A DNA stretch of 64,000 nt from Thermoguttaceae bacterium (GCA_017939795.1 JAGBAA010000143.1:1-64000), one strand, 5' to 3'; shown: positions 33,905 to 43,364, counted from the first letter of the stretch. Translations and numbers: made by a program. Notes: generated by a model from the letters alone, not told the origin.

Positions 33905-35023
33905 TCAGAAAGCGTCGAATCCTTCCGGGACTCCCCCGACGCCAGGCATCAGATCCAATTCTTCGGCAGGATTCGTCTGTTCCGGCTCAAGTCCCATCTC
34001 TTTTTCGGCAGCCTGCGGCGTCGGCGAGGTCAGGAACTGAAGGAGTTTGGTCCGCATGTCCGCGTCGAGCGTCGTGTTGATCTCAAGAGCTTCGATGCAG
34101 AGCTTTTTGTACGGTTCGCTCTGGAATGATTTGACCATCGCGGCCAGCATCCAGTTTTTGCGGGCTGGGTCGGAGTCCGAGGCAATGGAATCCAGAATGC
34201 GTCCGAGTGCGATCCGGAGTGCGTCTTCGTTTCGTTTCACCGGGGCCTGATTTTCCTGCGTCTCGTCAGCGGAGGCGAGGAATTTCTCGAGCGTCAGCGG
34301 TTCGCGGACGGCGGAATTGCCGGCGGCGTAGCGGAGGAAGGTCTTCCAGCGGCGTTCTTTGGTCTCCATTTTTTCGGCGAGCGTAAAGTGCATTTCCGGG
34401 TTGGCACCGCAGCTTCCGATCAGGACGGAAATCGCCTCCATGACGCCGTCGCGGGCGGTGGGGTCTTCCATCTTCAGTGCGGCATCTACGGCACGCTGAA
34501 AGTAGGCGTCGCGGTAGGCGGTACTCTGGGTGACGCAGACCAGCCGGGCACCATAGCTGAAGAAGAGAATGTCTTCTTTCCGCGTGAAATCGTATTGAAG
34601 CGCATCCGGATGTTCCGCGATCTTCCGAAACTCCTCCATGTACCGGACCAGACCGTCTGCGTCTTTTTTCTTGCCGCGCTGGATCGCCATCATGAGAGCA
34701 GCATTGGCGCGCTGTCGGGCTTCTGGAAACGAAGTCGTGCCGTTTTGCTGCGTCTGCGCAGAAATGTTTTTCTGGATCTCCATCAGCGTGTTGATGGCGA
34801 GCCAGTACTGTTCCGCTTTCGTGAAATTTTCCAGAAGTTCATCGACCAGCTGACTTTTTTCTGCCGGATCCTGCGCTGCATTGATTTTTGCGATCAGCGG
34901 CTGATTTTCACGAAGCACGACGTTGGCCGGGTGGAAATGCGCACTGACCTTCCGATAAACGAGGTAGCTCCCCGGAAGGACGATCAGCAGGATGAGGATC
35001 AGACTGACGGACCATTTCTTCAT
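33905..35023 (-). CDS. Membrane-anchored helical protein of unknown function
   Basis: 372 residues from ATG 35023, which has an AAGGAG site; a longer ORF starts 14 codons upstream without one. A single N-terminal membrane helix (5-23, 'SVSLILILLIVLPGSYLVY') anchors it, with the rest predicted outside. The body is alpha-helical, with TPR-like helical pairs, and it ends in a Pro/Glu-rich tail. No family recognised. It is flanked by non-related genes on the opposite strand and looks monocistronic. Confidence 0.7.
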   Translation of the reverse strand: MKKWSVSLILILLIVLPGSYLVYRKVSAHFHPANVVLRENQPLIAKINAAQDPAEKSQLVDELLENFTKAEQYWLAINTLMEIQKNISAQTQQNGTTSFPEARQRANAALMMAIQRGKKKDADGLVRYMEEFRKIAEHPDALQYDFTRKEDILFFSYGARLVCVTQSTAYRDAYFQRAVDAALKMEDPTARDGVMEAISVLIGSCGANPEMHFTLAEKMETKERRWKTFLRYAAGNSAVREPLTLEKFLASADETQENQAPVKRNEDALRIALGRILDSIASDSDPARKNWMLAAMVKSFQSEPYKKLCIEALEINTTLDADMRTKLLQFLTSPTPQAAEKEMGLEPEQTNPAEELDLMPGVGGVPEGFDAF

Positions 35024-35220
35024 TGAAATTTTCTCCTTTTCAAAATCGGGGAAGGTGCTCTGCATGACGGAAAAACCGGAAACTTCCCCCCTTTCATTTA
35101 GTTTTTGGCAAAAAAACGAAAAAAATCAAGTGGAAAGAGAAATTTTCTTCAATTTTTTCCGGAAAAATTTTTTTCCTGGAAAATCTGCTTAAAACTCCGG
35201 AGATTTTTTGCGGCGTTTCC

Positions 35221-35249
35221 TTGACACTCACTCCGTTCTGTGCTAAAAT
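35221..35249 (+). promoter_or_regulatory. Strong consensus promoter
   Basis: TTGACA (35221-35226), 17-bp spacer, TAAAAT (35244-35249). The nearest secure gene start is 469 bp downstream at 35718. Confidence 0.75.
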
Positions 35250-35254
35250 GGGTC

Positions 35255-35717
35255 AAGTTGCGGAATTTGAAAATCGTCGGAAACGCCCGCGGTTTTGCCC
35301 GGCCCACTGTTCTGCCCGGCTTGCGGTTTCGCCGTCTGCTTCGCAGTTCCTGCCGTCATGTTCTTCATGAAAGGGAATTTTATGGCCCAAGACGCTCTTT
35401 TCCCCGCCGCATTCCGCACGATCCCCCCGACCTGAAAAGCTTTCAGGACTACCGCGAAATGCTTCAGATGCCGGAACTGGAGTCGTTTCGATCGCCGCGC
35501 CGGAGCACTGGCACACGACAATGTGCTCCGTCAGCAGAACTGTGCGGGTTCATTCCTGCGATGGAGCTGGTCATTGGAAAGAGCACGAAGAAAGGACTCG
35601 TCGAGCGCGTGAAATGCCGCAAGACGCAGAACTGATGCGGATTTGAGCCGGACGGAAAACGTTCGGTTTCGGTATTTTGAGCAAATAAAAGGACCTTTTT
35701 TGGAGCAGGAGCCTCCC
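35255..35717 (+). other. Transcribed leader or unidentified RNA/small gene
   Basis: About 460 nt between a consensus promoter and the GT39-like start. Small ORFs exist, for example ATG 35390 after an AAAGGG site (17 codons, 'MAQDALFPAAFRTIPPT'), but none is convincing. No match to the conserved cores of 6S, tmRNA, SRP or RNase P RNA was seen. It could be a long regulated leader, a small RNA, or decayed coding sequence. Confidence 0.35.
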
Positions 35718-37277
35718 ATGGCGGAAGATTGGATGCAGAGTGAGATGACGGATGGCGTTTCAGAAAGATCGGAATGGAAGGATGGTGCTTCTTCCCCATT
35801 GGGGGCGGATGGACCATTTTGGGCGGATCGGCGTACACTTGCGCTGATCCTTGTGCTCGGGCTGGCGGTCCGGCTTCTGTTTCTTGCGGTCTTTGACGGG
35901 CAGATTCTCCAGATCGTGGACGAACAGCACTACGATGCCATCGGCGTCCATCTTCATGAGACGGGAAACTACGGCTCGGAAATGGAATCTTTTATTTCGA
36001 TCCGTCCGCCGTTTTACCCGTGGGTCCTTTCTATCCTTTACGGAGTCTTCGGAGTCCAGAACTATTTTGCGGTCCGGTGTTTCCAGATCGCCGTCTCGCT
36101 GATCTCTGCCGTCTGCGTGTACGGACTGGCGCGGGAATGCGGATTCCTCTCCCGGCGCGCGGCACTCCTGGCGTCGGCAGGAGTCTGCTTCTATCCGTCG
36201 CTTCTGGCGCAGAATTTTTTCATCCTGACCGAGACCCTCTTTACCTTCTGGCTCATTCTCGTTCTTTGGACCGCCCTCCGGTTTTTGAGGACCGGGTCGC
36301 TTTATGCTGCGGGATTCTGCGGCATTTTCATCGCGCTGGGGGCTTTGACGCGCAGTATTCTGTGGCTTTCTCCGCTCCCTCTGGCTCTCTTCGTGCTGAT
36401 CTGGCCGAACGGCGCGCTTTCGTGGAAAAAACGGACGGCGGGTGCGCTTCTTCTCGTTCTTTTCTCCGGAGTCGGCATGGCACCGTGGATGGTCCGCAAT
36501 ACGCGGATCCAGAAGACCTTTACGGCCATCGACTGCATGAGCGGGCGGAATCTTATGATGGGAAACTACGAATTCACGCCGCTTTACCGTGCGTGGGATG
36601 CCATTTCCATGACGCCGCCGCAGGACTGGTACACCGTCCTGAAAAAAGATCTGGCCGAGAGGGAGAATTTAGCCATCGACCCCAAAACGCAGGGAGAAAA
36701 GGACCGGCTTGCCGCGGACTACGCAAAAAACTACATCAAAACGCATCCGGTCGAGACGCTGAAGCGCGACGCAATGAAAGCACTCTGTTTCTGGCAGCTG
36801 GAGCGTTCCGTGCCGGCGGGGCTTCACCAGGGATTCTGGGGAATTGAGCGGATCGGCTCGCCGACGGTGCGGAAACTTATTTTTGGTTCGCTGACCCTCT
36901 GCATTTTCAGTGCGTATGCGTTCCTCTTTCTCTTGGCGGTCTGGGGTCTCTTCTCCGTTCACCTCCCCAAAGGGACGGGGGCATGCGCCGCGCTGCTGAC
37001 GGCAGTGGTGCTCTACTTCTGGATCCTCCATTCCCTCGTGTTTGCGCATGAACGCTACCATCTGCCGCTCGTACCGATCTTGCTCCTTTTTGCGGCGAAC
37101 TTCTTCACGGAGTGCTTCGGGAAAGACTCTTCCGGAGAAGGGGACTTTGCAAAGAAAGGCGGCTCCGGACCATTTCAGCGTCTTCGGGATCGGCCGGTCT
37201 GTGCCGTCTGCGCGATGCTGCTGAGCGGGATCTTTCTCGTTTTCTGGGGCTGCGAGTGCGTTTGGTTCCTGGGGTAG
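35718..37277 (+). CDS. GT39/ArnT-like membrane glycosyltransferase
   Basis: 519 residues with about ten hydrophobic helices. After the first helix ('TLALILVLGLAVRLLFLAVF') comes the loop 'VDEQHYDAIG' with the acidic motif typical of GT-C enzymes, and 'SIRPPFYPWVLSILYGVFG' matches the PMT_2/GT39 block. Such enzymes use polyprenyl-phosphate sugars to glycosylate proteins or lipids on the outer face of the inner membrane. ATG 35718 has a CAGGAG site; upstream in-frame codons lack one. The C-terminus ends soon after the last helix. Neighbours give no hint of the acceptor. Confidence 0.85.
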   Translation: MAEDWMQSEMTDGVSERSEWKDGASSPLGADGPFWADRRTLALILVLGLAVRLLFLAVFDGQILQIVDEQHYDAIGVHLHETGNYGSEMESFISIRPPFYPWVLSILYGVFGVQNYFAVRCFQIAVSLISAVCVYGLARECGFLSRRAALLASAGVCFYPSLLAQNFFILTETLFTFWLILVLWTALRFLRTGSLYAAGFCGIFIALGALTRSILWLSPLPLALFVLIWPNGALSWKKRTAGALLLVLFSGVGMAPWMVRNTRIQKTFTAIDCMSGRNLMMGNYEFTPLYRAWDAISMTPPQDWYTVLKKDLAERENLAIDPKTQGEKDRLAADYAKNYIKTHPVETLKRDAMKALCFWQLERSVPAGLHQGFWGIERIGSPTVRKLIFGSLTLCIFSAYAFLFLLAVWGLFSVHLPKGTGACAALLTAVVLYFWILHSLVFAHERYHLPLVPILLLFAANFFTECFGKDSSGEGDFAKKGGSGPFQRLRDRPVCAVCAMLLSGIFLVFWGCECVWFLG

Positions 37278-37357
37278 ATCTTTGCGGAAATTTCATCCGG
37301 AAAGGCAGATTTTCTGAAAAGAATGGTGAAAAAGAGCACAAAAATGGGGGGTCCCGC

Positions 37358-37385
37358 TTGCATTTCGCGGGGAATGCGGTAAAAT
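37358..37385 (+). promoter_or_regulatory. purE promoter
   Basis: TTGCAT (37358-37363), 16-bp spacer, TAAAAT (37380-37385). Confidence 0.65.
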
Positions 37386-37410
37386 CAGACGTTAAGTTTT
37401 CTTGCGTTTA

Positions 37411-37470
37411 TGCAGATCTTGCTCAAAACGTGCAGATCTTGCTCAAAACGTGCAGATCTTGCTCAAAATA
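37411..37470 (+). repeat. Three 20-bp tandem repeats in the purE leader
   Basis: Unit tgcagatcttgctcaaaacg, two exact copies plus a third differing in the last two bases. It lies between the purE promoter and start codon. Confidence 0.95.
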
Positions 37471-37580
37471 CGCAGAAACTGGAGCGCGGGACTCAGCGGA
37501 TGGGGATCCGTTCGTCTCGGCACCGTATCGTTAATGGGAGACTGTTTTACCTGAATTTGAAACGAAAGACGTCCAGGATC

Positions 37581-38084
37581 ATGGAAAAGAAACCGCTTGT
37601 GGGCATCATCATGGGGAGCGACAGCGACTTCCCGAAAATCAAGAACGCCATCACCGTTTTGAAGGATTTCGAAGTACCGTTTGAGGTGCACGTCATGAGT
37701 GCGCACCGAACGCCGCATCTGGTGGAGGATTTTGTCGGAAATGCCCGGGCCAACGGTTTCCGCGTCATCATCGCGGCTGCCGGCGGAGCGGCGCATCTCG
37801 CGGGCGTTGCGGCCTCGCACACGACGCTGCCGGTCATTGGGATCCCGGTCGCCACGGAGATGATGGGCGGACTGGATTCCATCCTCTCGACCCTCCAGAT
37901 GCCCGGAGACATTCCAGTCGCGACTGTCGGAACAGGGAGCGGAGGCGCGAAAAATGCTGGTCTGCTTGCTGTGGAGATCCTTGCGGTCTCCGACGATGCG
38001 ATGGCGGAAAAACTTACGGTGTACCGTAAAACGCTCGTTGAAAAAATCCTGCAGAAGGACGCGGCACTTCAGGAGCAGATCTGA
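37581..38084 (+). CDS. purE: N5-carboxyaminoimidazole ribonucleotide mutase (class I PurE)
   Basis: 167 residues, typical length. Motifs GSDSD (about 11-15), 'VMSAHRTP' with the catalytic His (about 40-47), 'AAAGGAAHLAG' and 'LPVIGIPV' are all present. It rearranges N5-CAIR to CAIR in purine synthesis. The start is ATG 37581; the ribosome binding site AGG is close (3 bp), so expression may be modest. No purK is next to it; N5-CAIR synthetase must be elsewhere. The unusual tandem repeat in its leader is noted separately. Confidence 0.96.
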   Translation: MEKKPLVGIIMGSDSDFPKIKNAITVLKDFEVPFEVHVMSAHRTPHLVEDFVGNARANGFRVIIAAAGGAAHLAGVAASHTTLPVIGIPVATEMMGGLDSILSTLQMPGDIPVATVGTGSGGAKNAGLLAVEILAVSDDAMAEKLTVYRKTLVEKILQKDAALQEQI

Positions 38085-38127
38085 TTCCTGACCCGTTTTT
38101 CTGTCTGGAATCTTGAATGTGATCCAC

Positions 38128-38157
38128 GCTTCGGGGCTGCGGTCCCGGAGCTTTTTT
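38128..38157 (+). terminator. purE terminator
   Basis: GCTTCGGG (38128-38135) pairs with CCCGGAGC (38144-38151), followed by six T. Confidence 0.8.
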
Positions 38158-38159
38158 GT

Positions 38160-40079
38160 TTTTTCTCCCGCGAAAACCTGAATTTTTCTTCCTCCGCTGC
38201 TTCAACCGGAAAAACTGGCTCAAATGTACCCCCTCGCCGACTTTTCAAAATATTTCGGCCTTTTTTTGAAAGTTTCCTTGCGCTCTCTGAATGAACGGCC
38301 GATAAACCCAATACAGAAAAACTTTTTCTGAAAAATCTGACTTTTTTTGCTTTTCGTTAGGGTTTGCCTCAATTTTGGGGGCAAAGTGTGCCGATTTTAT
38401 TAATGCGAAGATGAGCGGAATTTCATCGATGCGTTAGTGAAAGCGGCGGTTTTGTTTTCTTGCAGAACTCCTCTTTTCCTGCGCGATCCCTTTTTTAGAC
38501 TGCATTGGGTTTTTCCGTGCGGAAGTTCTGGAAATCTCCGGAGTCGGACTCCTTCGTGAATGCGAAATAGGCGAGTCAGATTTTCCTCCGGTCCCGGAAA
38601 CTTTTGCGGTAGGCTCCGGCCGGTTTTTCCTATGGACTGGCTGCCGAAATGCCGTTTTCTGAAATCAGTTCCTGATTTTGGAGCCGAAAAGGGAGACGAT
38701 GATCTACTCTCATCCCGGTTTTGCGGACGCGGAACGACGCGGCCAGAGTGCGGAAAAGTCTGACTGGCCTTTCCGGAATACGGCGGCGTTCCCTGATTTT
38801 CCGAAAGAAACGCGAGCCGTCGGACGCTGGTTTCGATCCTGACGGGGGCGGAGTGAGTTCCGGCCTGTTCAAGTCCAGGAAATGCGCAGATGCTCAAAAT
38901 GTCAGCCCGATCGAAAGGATCGGCGATGATGAGGTATCCTGTGGAAGATCGGCGATGGACTGGACTGTAATTCCAAGGGGTTTCCCGTTTAGCGGAAGAT
39001 CCTTTCCGGAAGACGCGAAAGATCCGTACTTTTCATGGAACTGTCCGGAGCGGAGTCTCTGTTTCCGGGTGCGGGGCCTGCGGTCTATCCGGTTGACGGT
39101 CGGTTGAGGGATCGTGTGCCGAAAATGAAGACGTACTGAAGACACTTGAGGCCGAAGTACGGAATTTGCGGCTCGGAGATCCGGAAGAAGCGGAATTTCC
39201 GCAGACACGGAGATCGCAGCGGAAGCAGTGACTCTGTGGACGCGGTGACGCTGTGGAAGCAGTGACGCTGCGGACACGTAGATTTCAGCGGATGCGGCAG
39301 TCTGGTCACGGTCGGCAGGACGGCATTTTTCGGATCCGGTCTTGGGAGACTTTTCGGAGGGACCCGAGGCGGGCGGAGTGTATTTTCAGTCGATCCGAGT
39401 GCGTTTCCAGGAAGCGTTTGGGGAGAAATTCCACGTGCGTTTCAGAAAACCGGAAGAATGAATCAGACGTTTTTTCAGAGGGAAGCGAGAAGATGTACTT
39501 CCGTTCCTTTTTTGAAAAGACGGCCAAACAGGCAGGAGGCCGATAGGCGATGCTGTCTGAAAAACGTAGATCCTTTTTCGCAAAGTATGGATGCGGCGCG
39601 GAAATGGATTGGAAAAATGCTTTTCGCAATGCGCGGGGACTTATTCCCCCAAAAATGGAACTCTGTCGAAACAGAGTGGCCTGAAACATTCCCGGATCGC
39701 GAAAATTGGAGGGTGATCCGGAGCAGACTGGCAGAAAATATGCCGCGATGCCTTTTCAGACGATATTTTCCGGTTTTGATCCATTCGGAAACGTGATTTC
39801 AAAATGGATCAGAGACCGCGGTGAAGATTTTTCGTATGGAGAAGGAGCCGCGCAGTACGTTGGTCTTCCCTGAAGGAAGGATGCACCGTGTGTGCTGCTT
39901 CCAATCGGGGAATGTATTTCGAGATCGGATGCTGGATCCGGTACGGGATACGGCAAGCTGAAATACGGCGGGCGGAATGTTTTGGGATGGATCGGCGGGC
40001 AGGGCATCCTGCTTTTTCGACAGACGCATGGAAACGTTTTGCGAACAGCTTTGAGTTGAGTAAAAACATGGAGGAATCA
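38160..40079 (+). other. 1.9-kb region without a confident gene; possibly eroded coding DNA
   Basis: Plus-strand fragments look coding-like but are short, in different frames, and interrupted. Examples are 38699-38842 (47 codons, GGGAG site 3 bp before ATG), 39035-39139 (34 codons) and 39550-39684, which continues past an in-frame TGA to a TGA just before 39880. The latter encodes 'MPFQTIFSGFDPFGNVISKW' near its end. A stretch at 39226-39282 repeats an 18-bp GTGACGCTGTGG-type unit. No family recognised. Confidence 0.4.
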
Positions 40080-40865
40080 ATGGTTGCCGTGAATTCCAAT
40101 TCGGAATCAGTCGCACTGTGGTGGGAAGAATACAAAGCGAATCCTTCGGATCAGGAGAAAAGGAATTTGCTGGTCGAACACTATCTTCCGCTGGTGCGTT
40201 ACCATGCGCAGAAAGTATGGCAGCGTCTTCCGGATGGCGTGGAACTGGACGATTTAATTTCCGCAGGCGTTTTTGGCCTGATGGATGCGATCGATGCATT
40301 TGATTTGTCTCGTGATGTGAAATTTGAGACGTATTGTGCCCCTCGAATTCGCGGTGCGATGCTGGACGAACTCCGCAATATGGACTGGGTTCCCCGACTT
40401 GTGCGGACCAAGGCAAAACGGATCAACGAAGCGACGAAAGAGCTGGACAATAAACTGGGCCGCAGACCTACCGATGAAGAGCTGGCCGAGTATCTGGGCG
40501 TTTCTGTGGATGAATTTGAGAAAATGGCGAAAGAGGCGAACACGGCAAGCGTCGTGAGCCTCAATAAAAAATGGTGCGAGACGGACGGCTCCAAGGAAGT
40601 CAGCGAGTTGGATGTTCTCGAAGACCAGCGCGGTGAAGATCCGACGAGCCGAATGCAGAAGATCGACACGATGCGGCTCGTGACGAAGGGATTGAAGCGC
40701 AACGAACGTCTGATTCTTCTGCTCTACTATTATCAGGACATGACGATGAAAGAAATCGGCATGACGCTCGACTTGAGCGAAAGCCGCGTGAGTCAGATCC
40801 ACAGCAGTATCGTGCAGCGCCTCCAGGGAACGCTCAGTGAACGGAAGCCGGAATTCACGATCTGA
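40080..40865 (+). CDS. FliA/WhiG-family RNA polymerase sigma factor
   Basis: 261 residues. Region 2 is 'LPLVRYHAQKVWQRLP' through 'DLISAGVFGLMDAIDAFD' and 'FETYCAPRIRGAMLDELR'; region 3 has 'LGRRPTDEELAEYLG'; region 4 has 'ERLILLLYYYQDMTMKEIGMTLDLSESRVSQIHSS', a helix-turn-helix given here in shortened blocks: EIGMTLDLSESRVSQIH. This matches sigma-28-type factors, which drive flagellar or cell-surface genes. Start ATG 40080 has a perfect GGAGG site 5 bp upstream; an ATG four codons earlier overlaps that site. No flagellar genes adjoin it in the window, so its regulon is unknown. Confidence 0.93.
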   Translation: MVAVNSNSESVALWWEEYKANPSDQEKRNLLVEHYLPLVRYHAQKVWQRLPDGVELDDLISAGVFGLMDAIDAFDLSRDVKFETYCAPRIRGAMLDELRNMDWVPRLVRTKAKRINEATKELDNKLGRRPTDEELAEYLGVSVDEFEKMAKEANTASVVSLNKKWCETDGSKEVSELDVLEDQRGEDPTSRMQKIDTMRLVTKGLKRNERLILLLYYYQDMTMKEIGMTLDLSESRVSQIHSSIVQRLQGTLSERKPEFTI

Positions 40866-41062
40866 CTTCCCAAAGACAGGATACAGCCCCGCTCAAATTC
40901 CAGCTGGACTCAAATTTTACGAAAGACGCGAAATCAAACGAAACGCTCTCTGAAAATACGTTAGGGACCATTTCGTAAGATCCGCGTCTTTCGCGCTTTT
41001 TGCGGTACTCGCATCTTTTTGCGGTACTCACGGGAAGTTCACTGGATCATCCTCGGCGGCTT

Positions 41063-41614
41063 TCAGACGGCGGCAGAACCATGACAGGAAGCTGCGTTTC
41101 GCCCGCAGGTCCCGGTTTTTTCATGCTCTGCTGCGGGGTGTTCCGTATCCATTTCTTTCCCGCCGCAGCTTTTGGCGTCTGCCGGGCAGCTCTTCTCATC
41201 GCAGTTTTTCTCATCGCAGTTTCTGCAGCATCGCATTCCGTGAATGTTGCAGTAAGCGCGAATTCTCGGTTTTTCGCCCTCTTTCATCCATTCTTTTACG
41301 TGGAAAACGATCTTCGGCGGATCGTTCGGCATGAGATGATGGCGCATCATACGATTTCCGATCCAGCATTCGATCCACTGGATAAAGTGCGCCGGCGTGG
41401 AAGGATGGACCTCATTTTTTCCGACCTGGACGCTCAGCCCTTCGTCGGTCTCTTCGATGACGAGTTCATGTTTTTCATCCATCGCGGCTTCGCAGGAAGA
41501 CGCAAGGTGCATCATCGGCTCTCCGCAGCAGATGAGTTCACTTCCGCCGTCTTCGATCATTTCCACCTGATTCCCGCAGATCCCGCAAATGAAGAATTTT
41601 TTCGGTTCAGACAT
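41063..41614 (-). CDS. Superoxide reductase (desulfoferrodoxin-type) with Cys-rich tail
   Basis: 183 residues. The N-terminal desulforedoxin centre has C10, C13, C29 and C30. The catalytic iron ligands are H49 (with E47 and K48), H70, H76, C122 and H125. So it is a complete 2Fe superoxide reductase, reducing superoxide to peroxide in the cytosol and typical of anaerobes or microaerophiles. After the canonical end it carries about 55 further residues with eight Cys ('CCRNCDEKNCDEKSC'), which ordinary desulfoferrodoxins lack. AGGAG site before ATG 41614. The tail may bind additional metal (inference). Confidence 0.93.
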   Translation of the reverse strand: MSEPKKFFICGICGNQVEMIEDGGSELICCGEPMMHLASSCEAAMDEKHELVIEETDEGLSVQVGKNEVHPSTPAHFIQWIECWIGNRMMRHHLMPNDPPKIVFHVKEWMKEGEKPRIRAYCNIHGMRCCRNCDEKNCDEKSCPADAKSCGGKEMDTEHPAAEHEKTGTCGRNAASCHGSAAV

Positions 41615-41639
41615 TTTCTTCTCCTATGGTTTGAATTTG

Positions 41640-41672
41640 AAAAAAACGGAAACAGTTCCGCGTTTTTTAAGC
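41640..41672 (-). terminator. Terminator-like hairpin upstream of the superoxide reductase
   Basis: CGGAA (41647-41651) pairs with TTCCG (41656-41660), with A-runs/T-runs on both sides, so it could work on either strand. It separates the reductase from upstream minus-strand transcription. Confidence 0.45.
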
Positions 41673-41771
41673 GATCCGGTCAGAGTGCCGGCCTGTGGTC
41701 CGGAAGGGAAACGGAACCAAACCGGCACCAGATGCCGAATCGTTCCAATTATAGAGAGAAGGTAAAATTTT

Positions 41772-42000
41772 GGTTCATCCGGCAGCAGAGTACCAATTCC
41801 ACCACAGAAGACATAGAAAGCTCACGGAGAAACACGGATCTGAATGTCCAAAACACGAAAAAGCAGATTCCACAAATATTTAAAAATTTTTAAAAATTTT
41901 TAAAAATTTCATTTGGCTCTTTTCGTATTTTCCGAAAATTTCGTGTCTGGGATCTCTCCTTCTTTTCAGTGTTGCGGCTCTTGTGTGCTCTCAGCGGTGG
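41772..42000 (+). repeat. Inverted-repeat intergenic element, copy 1
   Basis: About 230 bp beginning GGTTCATCCGGCAGCAGAG. It contains 'CACGGAGAAACACGGAT', 'CACGAAAAAGCAGATTCC', three TTTAAAAATT units, and 'GTATTTTCCGAAAATTTCG'. Positions 41783-41970 match the reverse complement of 49430-49603 nearly base for base, except for the copy number of the TTTAAAAATT unit. The ends are imperfect inverted repeats. Confidence 0.85.
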
Positions 42001-42082
42001 ATGAAAGTCCGTAAAAAAAGCACGAAAACCGTCCATCGTCTTTGGCTGTTTTCCGCTCTTGAAAATGGAGGTACCGTTTAGG

Positions 42083-43216
42083 TCATTTTTCTGTTTGGAG
42101 GGCGATCTTGCGCAGCCAGCGAAGGAAGGCGTCTTTGCCTTCGAGGAATTCCAGTTCGATGCGTAGAACTGCGATCGGCGTACCGGTCGGAAGGGCGGGA
42201 GGGAGCTTCACGGCATCTTTTTCTGTGCAGACGAGGGCATCGAGGCGGTTTTCCTGCGCCCACTGCGTGAGTTCCGCAATTTCTTTCGTGCCGAACGGAT
42301 GGTGGTCCGGGTAGATTTTCTCCGCATGGACGGCGAGTCCGAATTCATCGAGAGAGCGGAAAAATCCAGCGGGTTTCCCGATCCCGCAGAACGCTCCGAG
42401 GCGTTTCTCCTGGAAGTCTTCTTTCGGCAGGATATTTCCCCGCGTGTCTGTGAGCGCGCTCGGACAGTGGACCGACTCGACCCACAGACGCGGTTTGGGA
42501 CTGGGAAAACGCTCCGCAAGCTCTTCCTGCAGCGAGTGCCGTTCCCGCGGAGTCAGACGGTCCGAGTGCGTCAGGACCACGACGTCCGCACGCGCCAGAC
42601 TCTGCATCGGTTCCCGAAGCGTTCCGCACGGAAAAAGCCGGCCGGTCAGCCCGAAGGGTGCCTCGGCGTCGATCAGTACGATGTCGCCATTGCGGAAGAG
42701 CTTTCGGTGCTGGAAACCGTCGTCCAGAAGCAGGATCTGTGCGCCGAATTCCTCAACGGCCCGGCGTGCCGACTCGCAGCGGTTCGGATTTTGGAGAAAA
42801 ACGGCATTGGGGAGCCGACGCGCCATTTCTTTTCCTTCGTCGTTCAGATGTCCGGCAGAGACGGAATTCTCCGCGTGATCCTGCGTTTCTGTGCGCGTCC
42901 GGACACCGGGATCCTGTTCTTTCGCCCGGTACCCTCGGCTCAGGACGGCGACTTTCAGTCCCATGCTTTCGAGTTCCTGCGCGATACGGAGAACTGCCGG
43001 ACTTTTTCCTGTTCCGCCGAGGGTGAGGTTTCCAATGCTGAGGACCGGGACGGCTGCGTGCGTGATTTTCCGTGGATCTCGGTCAAAGTTCCGGTTTCGG
43101 AACCAAACGCCGACAGCATAAAGCGGGCGGACCGTCTCAAGAAGCAGACGCCAGCCGAACGCGGAGAGCGAGCGGTCTTCACGGGTCAAAATTTTTCGAA
43201 AACGTTCCGGCGTCAT
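42083..43216 (-). CDS. lpxK: Tetraacyldisaccharide 4'-kinase
   Basis: 377 residues. The P-loop is 'GNLTLGGTGKSP' (62-73), followed by 'AVLSRGYRAKE', 'LNDEGKEMA' and 'LLLDDGFQHRKL', the LpxK catalytic blocks including the DEG and DDGFQHR motifs. N-terminal hydrophobic region (about 18-40) anchors it at the inner membrane. LpxK phosphorylates the 4' position of the lipid A disaccharide, so this organism makes lipid A. The ribosome binding site (TTGGAT) is weak. It stands alone, divergent from the symporter, without other lpx genes in the window. Confidence 0.95.
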   Translation of the reverse strand: MTPERFRKILTREDRSLSAFGWRLLLETVRPLYAVGVWFRNRNFDRDPRKITHAAVPVLSIGNLTLGGTGKSPAVLRIAQELESMGLKVAVLSRGYRAKEQDPGVRTRTETQDHAENSVSAGHLNDEGKEMARRLPNAVFLQNPNRCESARRAVEEFGAQILLLDDGFQHRKLFRNGDIVLIDAEAPFGLTGRLFPCGTLREPMQSLARADVVVLTHSDRLTPRERHSLQEELAERFPSPKPRLWVESVHCPSALTDTRGNILPKEDFQEKRLGAFCGIGKPAGFFRSLDEFGLAVHAEKIYPDHHPFGTKEIAELTQWAQENRLDALVCTEKDAVKLPPALPTGTPIAVLRIELEFLEGKDAFLRWLRKIALQTEK

Positions 43217-43364
43217 GGGGATCCAAGGATAAAAAGGAATACATCGTTCTTTTCTTTACTCAAAATTTCTCTTGAATTCCATTCATTTTACCTTAAATCG
43301 CGGATTTTTCCAGAGGTTTTGGGAAAAAAATCAAAAAAATTCGGAGATTTTCTCCTTCTGCTAC

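Noticed and set aside
35255-35635. Protein gene in the leader of the GT39-like gene
   Set aside because: The 131-codon ORF starts within the -10 box and its composition and lack of motif do not support translation.
37411-37470. CRISPR array
   Set aside because: Only three contiguous 20-bp units without spacers; the kinase repeats are coding and also lack spacers.
41640-41672. Operator for the superoxide reductase
   Set aside because: The hairpin with flanking A/T runs fits a terminator better than a protein-binding palindrome.
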